Origin: UBA1443 sp964445745 | Lineage (GTDB): Bacteria > Omnitrophota > Omnitrophia > Omnitrophales > Aquincolibacteriaceae | Assembly (NCBI GenBank): GCA_964445745.1 | Contig: CAYULU010000013.1 | Coordinates: 1 to 41,478 of the forward strand | Length of the DNA stretch: 41,478 bases | Direction: 5' to 3' | Notes under the pieces: model-generated | Told to the model about the DNA's origin: nothing | What the model saw: the letters and a program-made list of their open reading frames with translations, nothing else | The model's database searches: none | Program-made: the position numbers and the translations under genes | Part shown: one piece after another, positions 21,869 through 29,385 of the stretch | How positions within the stretch are numbered: position 1 is the stretch's first letter | Layout: each line of letters starts with the position of its first letter

Positions 21869-23458
21869 ATGAAAATCGTTCTTCTCCAGCCGCCCATCCG
21901 CGATTTTTACGAAACCAGCATACGCCTGCAACCTCTCGGGTTGTGTTATCTCAAGGCCACCATCCAAAAACATTTTCCGTCCTTCCGGGTCATCGTAAAG
22001 GATTATCATGCCGGATGGGGTCGAAAGACCATCCCCTGGCCCCGGGAATTAACCTATTTAAAGCCCTATTACAACAAGGCAGACAAAAGCCCTTTTTGTA
22101 CTTTTCACCACTTTTACCATTTTGGCGCTGACTATGAAACAATTGCCCGCGACCTTAAAAAGGAATCCCCCGACCTGGTCGGCATTGCTTCCCTTTTCAC
22201 GGCTTACTATCAGGAGGTTCTTGAGACAGCCAGCGCGATCAAGCAGGAAATCCAAGTCCCGATTTTTGTAGGCGGGTCGCACGCCTCAGCCCTCCCTGAA
22301 ACCCTGCTCGCCCATCCTGCCATTGATTTTGTCATACGGGGCGAAGGGGAACAGGCCATCGTGAAATTTTTAAAACAGTGGCAAAAGAAGGCTGGCTCCT
22401 TAAGTTCAAAAAAGAAACTAGTCCCCTCCCGGACGCATAATTTTCCAATCGACAAAATTCCTTTCCCCGACTTTTCAGACCTCTCCCAATCTCATTACTT
22501 ATATGAAGGAAAGCCCCTCTGCTTTATGCTTACCTCGCGGGGATGCCCCTACCACTGTTCATTCTGTTCCGTTCACGAAACCTTCGGGCATCAATACAGG
22601 CGACGGTCTAACGATAATATTTTGCGGGAGATTCAACTTCGCTATAAGCAAGGTTACCGGGTCTTTGACCTCGAAGATGACAACCTGACTTTCGATAAAA
22701 AAGCGGCCCGTTTACTCTTTAAAAAGATAATCTTCCTTTTCCCCAAAAATGATCTGCAATTTCTTGCGATGAACGGAATCTGCTACTGGCATCTCGATCA
22801 CGAACTCCTCTCCCTCATGCGCCAAGCCGGTTTTACGCATCTCAACATTTCTCTTGTCAGCTCCAATCCCTCTGTGTGTCAAACTGCCCGTCGGCCGCTT
22901 GACCTAAAAAAACATCGTTCTGTAGTAGAGGCCGCGTTCCGACTTGGTTTCAAGATCGTTTCATATCAAATTCTTGGATTGCCGGGCGAAACTGAAACCT
23001 CCATGGCTCGCACACTGGTGCTCCATGCAAAACTTCCCGTACTGATAGGCGCATCTCCGTTTTATGTGGCGCCAGGAAAAATCGAAGGGCCACCTCCCTC
23101 GACTGCCAACACGCGCCTGACGGGACTTTTAGCTTGGACAACTCCGAAGTATCGAGATTCTGTTTACACATTTTTTGTGATCACACGCATTTTGAATTTT
23201 CTGAAAGGAATCTCGATCCAAGTAGATTCTTCTTTAAAAACAGCGCTCCGGCTCGCGCAAGAATCCGGCAAACGCTCTGCGGCAGGGGTCAAGATCCTGG
23301 AAATGCTACAGGAGGGGCGAGGTCTCCATGGGTGGGGCCCCGACAGTTTTGAGCTCCAGCCCCGATTCAAAACAGAACATTTCTACAAAGTCTGGCGCAA
23401 AATTGATAGAATTGTCACTCAAGAAGGTCACTCGATTATCCTGAAGGGAGAATTATGA
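21869..23458 (+). CDS. B12-binding-domain-type radical SAM protein
   Basis: Radical SAM enzyme (529 aa) with an N-terminal Rossmann-like region of the cobalamin-binding type (about 1-165, including VGIASLF and IFVGGSHASALP and the RGEGE segment) and the cluster motif C226-x3-C230-x2-C233 in SRGCPYHCSFC. The classic DxHxxG cobalamin motif is not evident, so true B12 binding is uncertain. Members of this large group methylate or rearrange lipids, antibiotics and tetrapyrroles. The substrate is unknown. The stop overlaps tspO (ATGA), which hints at a shared pathway. Confidence 0.85.
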   Translation: MKIVLLQPPIRDFYETSIRLQPLGLCYLKATIQKHFPSFRVIVKDYHAGWGRKTIPWPRELTYLKPYYNKADKSPFCTFHHFYHFGADYETIARDLKKESPDLVGIASLFTAYYQEVLETASAIKQEIQVPIFVGGSHASALPETLLAHPAIDFVIRGEGEQAIVKFLKQWQKKAGSLSSKKKLVPSRTHNFPIDKIPFPDFSDLSQSHYLYEGKPLCFMLTSRGCPYHCSFCSVHETFGHQYRRRSNDNILREIQLRYKQGYRVFDLEDDNLTFDKKAARLLFKKIIFLFPKNDLQFLAMNGICYWHLDHELLSLMRQAGFTHLNISLVSSNPSVCQTARRPLDLKKHRSVVEAAFRLGFKIVSYQILGLPGETETSMARTLVLHAKLPVLIGASPFYVAPGKIEGPPPSTANTRLTGLLAWTTPKYRDSVYTFFVITRILNFLKGISIQVDSSLKTALRLAQESGKRSAAGVKILEMLQEGRGLHGWGPDSFELQPRFKTEHFYKVWRKIDRIVTQEGHSIILKGEL

Positions 23459-23934
23459 AAATACTTTCGATTCTAAAACTTGGGGGCTCGGTGTTGTTTT
23501 GTATGAGCGCGGGAGCCGTGGGTTCCTTCTATACCCTTAAGTCCATCCCCGATTGGTATGCCACCCTGAATAAACCAGCTTTCACGCCTCCGAGCTGGAT
23601 CTTCGGCCCCGTATGGAGTGTGCTTTATGTCATGATGGGAATCGCAGCGTGGCAAGTCTGGTCCAAGGGGCTCAAAGAACAGGCGGTCAGAAAAGCCCTT
23701 GTCTTTTTTCTGATTCAGCTTGTCCTGAATACGGTTTGGTCTTTCTTGTTTTTTGGACTTCGCTCCCCGATCCTCGGTCTCGTCGATATTTTACTGTTAT
23801 GGTTTGTCATCCTTGCTACAATAAATTCGTTTTCCAAAGTCTCGCTGATGGCAGCGGCTCTCCTGATCCCTTATTTATTCTGGGTCACTTTCGCGAGCGG
23901 ACTTAATTTAGGGATTGTTCTTCTCAATCCCTAA
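23455..23934 (+). CDS. tspO: TspO/MBR-family tryptophan-rich sensory protein
   Basis: Five-helix membrane protein (159 aa) of the translocator protein family, which binds porphyrins and in some bacteria regulates pigment or stress responses. The signature KPAFTPPSWIFGPVWSVLY (about 38-56) and MGIAAWQVW are clear. Length is normal. It overlaps the radical SAM gene by four bases, so a link to tetrapyrrole or lipid chemistry is possible. Confidence 0.93.
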   Translation: MKILSILKLGGSVLFCMSAGAVGSFYTLKSIPDWYATLNKPAFTPPSWIFGPVWSVLYVMMGIAAWQVWSKGLKEQAVRKALVFFLIQLVLNTVWSFLFFGLRSPILGLVDILLLWFVILATINSFSKVSLMAAALLIPYLFWVTFASGLNLGIVLLNP

Positions 23935-23942
23935 AATAGCCC

Positions 23943-24272
23943 ATGCGCGCAATTGTTCTTTTGACAATTTCAAACATTTTTATGACCATCGCCTGGTATG
24001 GGCATTTGCGGTTCAAACACGCAACACTCTGGAAGGTCATCCTTATCAGCTGGCTTATTGCCTTCGTTGAGTATTGCTTCCAGGTTCCCGCTAACCGGAT
24101 CGGATCATACCAGTTTGAAACGGCCCAGCTTAAGACTATTCAGGAAATTATCACCTTGATTGTTTTTTGTGTTTTTTCAGTTGTGTATCTGAAAGAAGGA
24201 CTGAAGTGGAACTACCTGGTCGGTTTTGGTTTCATCGTACTGGCCGCATTTTTCATCTTTAAAAAATGGTGA
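23943..24272 (+). CDS. DUF486 four-helix membrane protein
   Basis: A 109-residue protein with four membrane helices, matching the DUF486 (DMT superfamily-like) family: NIFMTIAWYGHLRFK near the N-terminus, FQVPANRIG in the middle and a short basic end. Function unknown. It starts eight bases after tspO with no clear ribosome binding site and ends eight bases before the flavin reductase gene. Confidence 0.88.
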   Translation: MRAIVLLTISNIFMTIAWYGHLRFKHATLWKVILISWLIAFVEYCFQVPANRIGSYQFETAQLKTIQEIITLIVFCVFSVVYLKEGLKWNYLVGFGFIVLAAFFIFKKW

Positions 24273-24280
24273 GGTAATCT

Positions 24281-24844
24281 ATGAAAAAATCTCTCGGCAA
24301 AAAAACCATTCTTTTTCCGTCTCCCGTGTTGATCGTTTGCTCCTATGCCGCAGATGGAACTCCGAACGCGATGAACGTGGCCTGGGGCGGCATCGCCTGC
24401 TCGGAGCCTCCGGCTGTCGCAATCTCCATCCGGGAGCCTCGAAAAACTTTTGAAAACATTATGGCCCAAAAAGCTTTCACCGTTTGCATCCCGTCCACAA
24501 AATACATCAAAGAATCGGATTACTTTGGGATCGTTTCCGGGAAAAATGAGAACAAGTTTAAAACAACGGGCTTGACACCAGTCAAGGCAGATCACGTTAA
24601 TGCGCCTTACATTAAGGAGTTTCCCCTCGTACTCGAATGCCGCCTGCTTCAAACAGTCAAGTTGGGCAGTCATACGCAACTTATCGGCGAGATCATGGAC
24701 GTAAAAGCCGATGAATCAATCCTTAACGCGAAAGGATTTCCGGACATTGAAAAAATGCAACCTTGCATCTTTGACCCGGGGACTTCATCCTATTACGGAA
24801 ATGCAAAATTTCTGGCTCAGGCGTTTCAGGCCGGGAAAAAATAA
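24281..24844 (+). CDS. Flavin reductase-like (flavoredoxin) domain protein
   Basis: FMN-binding split-barrel protein (187 aa) of the flavin reductase/flavoredoxin family. The N-terminal PVLIVCSYAADGTPNAMNVAW and AISIREPRKTFENI segments form the flavin site. It probably shuttles electrons from NAD(P)H or ferredoxin to flavin. The partner is unknown. GAGG precedes the ATG. It begins a run with the fluoride exporter crcB three bases later. Confidence 0.88.
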   Translation: MKKSLGKKTILFPSPVLIVCSYAADGTPNAMNVAWGGIACSEPPAVAISIREPRKTFENIMAQKAFTVCIPSTKYIKESDYFGIVSGKNENKFKTTGLTPVKADHVNAPYIKEFPLVLECRLLQTVKLGSHTQLIGEIMDVKADESILNAKGFPDIEKMQPCIFDPGTSSYYGNAKFLAQAFQAGKK

Positions 24845-24847
24845 CTT

Positions 24848-25222
24848 ATGACCAAATGGATCGCCCTCCTCTCAGGCGGGGCACTCGGGACCCTCGCTCG
24901 GTACGGGCTGGGAGGAATCATCCACCAATTCTTCGGATCCTCTTTCCCCTACGGAACTCTGGCCGTCAATCTGACGGGCTGCGGACTTATCGGTTTTCTC
25001 GTAGTGCTCAGCGAAGACAAATTTCTTTTAAACCCGACTGCCCGCATTTTCCTCATGATCGGATTTTGCGGCGCGTATACAACCTTCTCAACGTTCATGC
25101 TTGAAACAGCAAATCTCATGAAAGACGGCGAAAATTTGCGCGCCTTTATGAATATTGTTGTAAGTATAATTTTCGGTTTTTTGGCCTTAAGAATCGGAAT
25201 TTTAACCGCAAAATTGATTTAA
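24848..25222 (+). CDS. crcB: Fluoride ion exporter CrcB/Fluc
   Basis: Small dual-topology fluoride channel subunit (124 aa) with four helices. Signature parts are GGALGTLARYGLG at the N-terminus, the Asn in AVNLTGCGLIG, and GFCGAYTTFSTFMLE, which holds the Na+-binding break and the Phe residues of the pore. A single full-length copy would form a homodimer. I see no fluoride riboswitch in front of this operon. It is followed by a DUF190 gene, a common neighbour of crcB. Confidence 0.95.
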   Translation: MTKWIALLSGGALGTLARYGLGGIIHQFFGSSFPYGTLAVNLTGCGLIGFLVVLSEDKFLLNPTARIFLMIGFCGAYTTFSTFMLETANLMKDGENLRAFMNIVVSIIFGFLALRIGILTAKLI

Positions 25223-25237
25223 CCAACAGGGGTTTTT

Positions 25238-25570
25238 ATGAAACTTCCAGCAGATGGAAAGTTGCTCAGGATTTTTATCGGAGAAGTGGACTCATGGGAA
25301 GGAAAGCCTCTTTATGAAGCTATTGTGCTCCTCGCGAAAAAAGAAGGCATGGCAGGAGCAACGGCCCTCAAAGGTTTTATGGGCTTTGGCTGTAAAAGTC
25401 ATTTACACACAGCCAAGATCCTCCGCCTTTCCACCGATCTTCCTGTCATCATCGAAATTGTCGATACTGAAGAAAAAATCCAGAAGTTTTTGCCCCTTCT
25501 GGATCCGATGGTCAAGGAAGGGCTCATCACGCTCGAAAAGGCAAACGTGATTCTTTACCGGGCTACGTAA
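25238..25570 (+). CDS. DUF190 (PII-like) protein
   Basis: A 110-residue protein of the DUF190 family, which has a PII-like ferredoxin fold. Segments LLRIFIGEVDSWEGKPLYEAIV and the conserved GATALKGFMGFG are visible in full. Members are found next to crcB and are thought to regulate or support fluoride export. AGGGG lies five bases before the ATG. An intrinsic terminator about 95 bases later ends the unit. Confidence 0.92.
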   Translation: MKLPADGKLLRIFIGEVDSWEGKPLYEAIVLLAKKEGMAGATALKGFMGFGCKSHLHTAKILRLSTDLPVIIEIVDTEEKIQKFLPLLDPMVKEGLITLEKANVILYRAT

Positions 25571-25664
25571 AAAGGAAACCCATCATTATTTTATGTACCA
25601 GTTTCCAGGGGAATGCCGGGTGGGAAATATTTCTGAAACAGATTCGACAACGATCCCTCTTAAG

Positions 25665-25705
25665 CCTCTCCGTCATTAACTCACGGGGAGGTTTTTGACT
25701 TTTTT
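25665..25705 (+). terminator. Intrinsic terminator of the crcB operon, inside the 3' end of queH
   Basis: CCTCTCCGT (25665-25673) pairs with ACGGGGAGG (25683-25691) with one wobble, followed by TTTTTGACTTTTTT. The right arm and T-tract lie in the last codons of the convergent queH gene, so one sequence both codes and terminates. Confidence 0.75.
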
Positions 25706-26286
25706 GAATCGCTCAGAGAATAGAGACATCCGCAGTAGGTCTGACGGTAAAATTTTTCTTCATAGGTAATCTGGCTCATCAATTCAACCCCGCCACCCTT
25801 CCGCCAGTTGATATCGCAGTAGATCGTTCCGGGGAAAAGAGATGCCGCCTTCTTCCCGGATCGGGTCACCTGGTCAAAATCCTTCCATCGTGAGATCCCG
25901 AGGCTTGACGTAAAAACTTGAAATCCGTTTTCTGCAGCATAAGCGGCTGTCTTCTTAAGTCTCATGTCAAAGCAAAGCCCGCACCGCTCACCCCTTTCGG
26001 GAGATTCCTCGTAGCCTTTTATCAATTCGAACCAGCGATCCTGATCATAATCTCCATCGACAAAAAAGACTTGGATTTTTTCTGCATACTGGATAACTTC
26101 CTGTTTGCGCTTGGCATATTCCTCACACGGATAAATATTCGGATTGTAAAAGAACACAGTTACTTCAAGGCCGGAGTCTCTTAACTGTTTAATAATGGAA
26201 GCACAGCAGGGAGCACAGCAGGCATGAAGCAAAACCTTTTTGCCGGTCATTTCGGGAAGACAAATCTTCATTGGATCCAACTCCAT
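25681..26286 (-). CDS. queH: Epoxyqueuosine reductase QueH
   Basis: Metal-dependent enzyme (201 aa) that reduces epoxyqueuosine to queuosine in tRNA, the alternative to cobalamin-dependent QueG. The hallmark HACCAPC (C23, C24, C27) and ERCGLC (C102, C105) bind the 4Fe-4S cluster and second metal, and the C-terminal YCGC pair is also present. Two starts are possible: 26286 with GAGG upstream, or an ATG at 26271 with GGAG upstream. No other queuosine genes are in the window. It converges with the DUF190 gene. Confidence 0.94.
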   Translation of the reverse strand: MELDPMKICLPEMTGKKVLLHACCAPCCASIIKQLRDSGLEVTVFFYNPNIYPCEEYAKRKQEVIQYAEKIQVFFVDGDYDQDRWFELIKGYEESPERGERCGLCFDMRLKKTAAYAAENGFQVFTSSLGISRWKDFDQVTRSGKKAASLFPGTIYCDINWRKGGGVELMSQITYEEKFYRQTYCGCLYSLSDSKKSKTSP

Positions 26287-26397
26287 TGATCATCCTCTAT
26301 CTCTGACGCCAAGAATGATCCGCAAAAAAGGAACGTTTTGGAAAAACTATTGCGGCAGAAGCCCCCACACCCCTCACCAGGAGAGGATATCCCTTCC

Positions 26398-28785
26398 TCA
26401 GACGTTTTCTTCCGATTCCTCTGAACTGACCGGAGTGGCCTCTGAATAATCCCCTGCCGGATTCGGCATCAGGATTTCACGGGGTTTTGCCCCCTGCTGA
26501 GAACCAATCACCCCTGCGTGTTCCAGCTGGTCGATGATTCGCGCCGCACGGGTGTAGCCGAGACCGAGACGTCTTTGAAGATACGAGGTTGAAGCGGTCC
26601 GACTTGTCAGGACAATCCGTTTTGCTTCATCAAAAAGCTCGTCTTTTTCACCGCCCGTTGCAGCGTTGGTCGTTCCGTTCTGAGCGGCTTGAATTTCACT
26701 GTGATATTCCGGCTGTCCTTGTTGGGCAACAAATTTGACCACTCTATCCGTTTCGTCGTCCATAATCAGCGGGGCCTGTCCACGGATCATGTTATCACTT
26801 CCCGGCTGAATAAAAAGCATGTCGCCCTTACCAAGCAGTTTGTCAGCACCCTTGTTATCCAGAATCGTTCGAGAATCCACGACCGAGGCAACCTTGAAAG
26901 CGACGCGAGCCGGGAAATTAGCCTTAATGACCCCGGTGATCACATCCACGGAAGGACGCTGTGTCGCAAGAATTAGATGAATGCCCACCGCGCGGGAGAG
27001 CTGGGCAAGGCGCGTGATGGCTGTTTCAACCTTGTCCTGAGCAACCAGCATGAGGTCCGCAAGTTCATCAATGATAACAACAATATAGGGCAACGACGCG
27101 GGAATAACGTTCTCGGAATCTTTGGCGGCTTCTGCAACCTGATTCTTGTCCTCTTCAGTCAATTCGCGTTCGTTAAAACTCTGGATATTACTGACCCCCA
27201 CGGCGGCCAGGAGCCGGTAGCGACGCTCCATCTCCTGAACAACCCAGTTTAGGGTATTCGCGGCCTTACGGACATCAGTCACCACCGGTGAAAGCATATG
27301 AGGAATCTTGTTATATTTCGCCAGCTCCACCATCTTCGGATCGATCATGACCATTTTGAGCTGAGCAGGCGTACAGTAGTAAAGAAAACCCGCAATAATC
27401 GATTTGATGCAAACCGTCTTTCCGCTTCCCGTAGTTCCGGCAATCAGGATATGCGGCATCGTCGTTAAATCTGCTATCATCGGCTTCCCGGCAGTATCTT
27501 TTCCGAGAAGAAGCGGGAGACGCTGAAGATGTGATTTAAAATCGGGATGTTCGATCATTTCGCGAATCACGATGGGGCGCGACACAGAGTTCGGGACTTC
27601 AATCCCGATCGTTTGTTTGCCGGGGATCGGAATAATAAGACGGATACTCGTTGCCTTAAGCGCCATCGACAAATCGTCTTCATAAGCGGAAATCGAATTC
27701 GCCCGGACACCCGGCGCCGGCAGGACTTCATAAAGCGTAATCTTGGGGCCCTGCTCGACCTCCACCACTTTCACGTCAATATCAAATTCCTTAAGGGTCC
27801 CCTCGATGGCCCGCGAATTTGCGGCAAGATCATCCCCCTCTATTTTTTCCGCTTTCGGGAGTTTAAGAAGATCCGTAGTAGGAAATTCATACCGCTGGAC
27901 GGTCGAGTCTGAGCCGATAATACCTTTAAACGAACTGTCTGAATCATCAGGAGATATCTCGTTCTTCGAAGAATCTTTTTCAACCTGTGCAGATTTGAGC
28001 TTCGGTGACGAAAAGGGCTTGCGGGAATCTTCTTTGCCAGATTCCAGCCGACTGTCCTTTGCTTTTTTATTGGGATCGGATGAAATCGGCTGGTAAGTTT
28101 TTATTTTGGTAGGAGTCGCAAATTCCGGAGGCAACTTAATCTCAACTTTTTCTTTCTGCTTTTCCTTGGTAGCCTTCTTTTCCTCGGGACGTTTCATCGC
28201 GGAGAAAAATCCACGGGATTCTTTTTGAATTTTTCCGGATTTTTGGGAGCCCTGCGCAAGAGCTGCCTGAAAATTTTCCACTATTTTTTTAACGAGTGGA
28301 AAAATGAGAAAGTCAGTCGCAAGTAACACTGACAGAAGAAGGGCTGCGCCCGCAAAAATATAGCTACCGAGTTTCCCTAAACTGCCATGAAGCCATTTCC
28401 CGACAACATACCCCGCGGCGCCACCAGCCGTTAAACTCATTTCCGAACTAACCGTGATAGAAACGATCGTAGCCAGCGAAAAAAGAGCGATCCCAAGACC
28501 GAGAAATTTAAACATTTTACGTTCCGGAACCTGCTGATAAAAAAAACTTCGCGCCCAGAGCAGAAGGACAAGCGGTATCACAAAAGCGCTCTGGCCGAAA
28601 GCCAGGAAAAGTCCGAAAGCCAAATAAGCCCCGATCAATCCCGTCCAGTTCCGGGCGGGTTCGGAGGGATGGGAGGTGTAAAACGAAATATCTTCAGGAT
28701 GGTAAAACAACAAAGCTCCCAGCGCAAACAAACCCAGCAGAAGAAAAAAAACACCCCAAATTTCATTAATACGTTCTTTTTTCAT
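26398..28785 (-). CDS. ftsK: DNA translocase FtsK/SpoIIIE
   Basis: Septum-anchored DNA pump (795 aa). Four N-terminal membrane helices lie within about 1-165. A charged Lys/Ser/Glu linker spans 170-310. The motor holds Walker A GTTGSGKT at 450-457, Walker B with IIDELADL at 571-578, and LATQRPSVDVITG. The C-terminal gamma winged helix (about 712-775) has TSYLQRRLGLGYTRAARI, which reads orienting KOPS-type sites. It sits downstream of dut. No clear ribosome binding site precedes the ATG. Confidence 0.96.
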   Translation of the reverse strand: MKKERINEIWGVFFLLLGLFALGALLFYHPEDISFYTSHPSEPARNWTGLIGAYLAFGLFLAFGQSAFVIPLVLLLWARSFFYQQVPERKMFKFLGLGIALFSLATIVSITVSSEMSLTAGGAAGYVVGKWLHGSLGKLGSYIFAGAALLLSVLLATDFLIFPLVKKIVENFQAALAQGSQKSGKIQKESRGFFSAMKRPEEKKATKEKQKEKVEIKLPPEFATPTKIKTYQPISSDPNKKAKDSRLESGKEDSRKPFSSPKLKSAQVEKDSSKNEISPDDSDSSFKGIIGSDSTVQRYEFPTTDLLKLPKAEKIEGDDLAANSRAIEGTLKEFDIDVKVVEVEQGPKITLYEVLPAPGVRANSISAYEDDLSMALKATSIRLIIPIPGKQTIGIEVPNSVSRPIVIREMIEHPDFKSHLQRLPLLLGKDTAGKPMIADLTTMPHILIAGTTGSGKTVCIKSIIAGFLYYCTPAQLKMVMIDPKMVELAKYNKIPHMLSPVVTDVRKAANTLNWVVQEMERRYRLLAAVGVSNIQSFNERELTEEDKNQVAEAAKDSENVIPASLPYIVVIIDELADLMLVAQDKVETAITRLAQLSRAVGIHLILATQRPSVDVITGVIKANFPARVAFKVASVVDSRTILDNKGADKLLGKGDMLFIQPGSDNMIRGQAPLIMDDETDRVVKFVAQQGQPEYHSEIQAAQNGTTNAATGGEKDELFDEAKRIVLTSRTASTSYLQRRLGLGYTRAARIIDQLEHAGVIGSQQGAKPREILMPNPAGDYSEATPVSSEESEENV

Positions 28786-28793
28786 AAATTTAA

Positions 28794-28872
28794 ATCAGCG
28801 TTTAGCGATCAGCATACAGCAAACAGGAAGGACAACGATGACATTGGTAAATGCTGAACGCTGTAAATGATT
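28794..28872. repeat. Imperfect inverted repeat between dut and ftsK
   Basis: Units like AGCGTT and CAGCAT occur at 28797-28815 and, inverted, at 28850-28862. The whole 85-base gap could fold back on itself. No T-tract marks it as a terminator. Confidence 0.3.
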
Positions 28873-29320
28873 AGTGACCTGTGTGCCCAAACCCTCCGGC
28901 ACCCCGGCGAGTCTCATCGAGGTTATCGGCCATCTGGAGCTCTGCCTTTACCACTTGGCCAAAAACCATCTGGGCAATGCGCATGCCTCGCTTGATGGTA
29001 AACAATTCCTGCCCCAAATTGATTAAAATAATCTGGATTTCTCCGCGATAGTCGGCATCAATAGTTCCGGGCGTATTCAGGAGTGTGATTCCGTGCTTAA
29101 TCGCAAGCCCGCTCCTGGGGCGGATCTGGGCTTCGGTATCACGCGGCAAACTGATCGCAAGACCCGTGGGAATAAGTTTTCGCTCTCCGGGTTTTAACTC
29201 AATATTGTCTGCACAAGCGGCAAGCAGATCAATACCGCTCGAACCTTCCGTCATATATTGTGGAAGTTTCAACCCGTCAAAATGAGAAAACGTCTTCACT
29301 TGCACTTTAAGTTTGTTCAT
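28871..29320 (-). CDS. dut: dUTP diphosphatase
   Basis: Trimeric dUTPase (149 aa) that keeps uracil out of DNA and supplies dUMP. All five family motifs are visible: SSGIDLLAA, RPRSGLAIK, the tyrosine-bearing GTIDADYRGEI, RIAQMVF and the C-terminal GAGGFGHTG. Length is normal. The start codon has no Shine-Dalgarno sequence and lies next to the T-rich tail of the pnp terminator, so expression depends on readthrough or an unseen promoter. Confidence 0.96.
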   Translation of the reverse strand: MNKLKVQVKTFSHFDGLKLPQYMTEGSSGIDLLAACADNIELKPGERKLIPTGLAISLPRDTEAQIRPRSGLAIKHGITLLNTPGTIDADYRGEIQIILINLGQELFTIKRGMRIAQMVFGQVVKAELQMADNLDETRRGAGGFGHTGH

Positions 29321-29324
29321 AAGA

Positions 29325-29368
29325 AAAAGAAAGGGTAGCTTCCGTTTAGTACACGGAGGCTACCCTTC
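29325..29368 (-). terminator. Intrinsic terminator between pnp and dut
   Basis: Arms at 29330-29345 and 29353-29368 are near-perfect complements of 16 bases (one wobble), and on the minus strand a T-rich run (TTTCTTTTTC) follows. It ends the nusA-infB-rpsO-pnp transcript just before dut. Confidence 0.85.
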
Positions 29369-29385
29369 CTGAAATCCAGTTGAGG

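Noticed and set aside
24180..24280. Fluoride riboswitch upstream of the flavin reductase-crcB unit
   Set aside because: No recognisable fluoride aptamer pattern. The region is coding sequence of the DUF486 gene.
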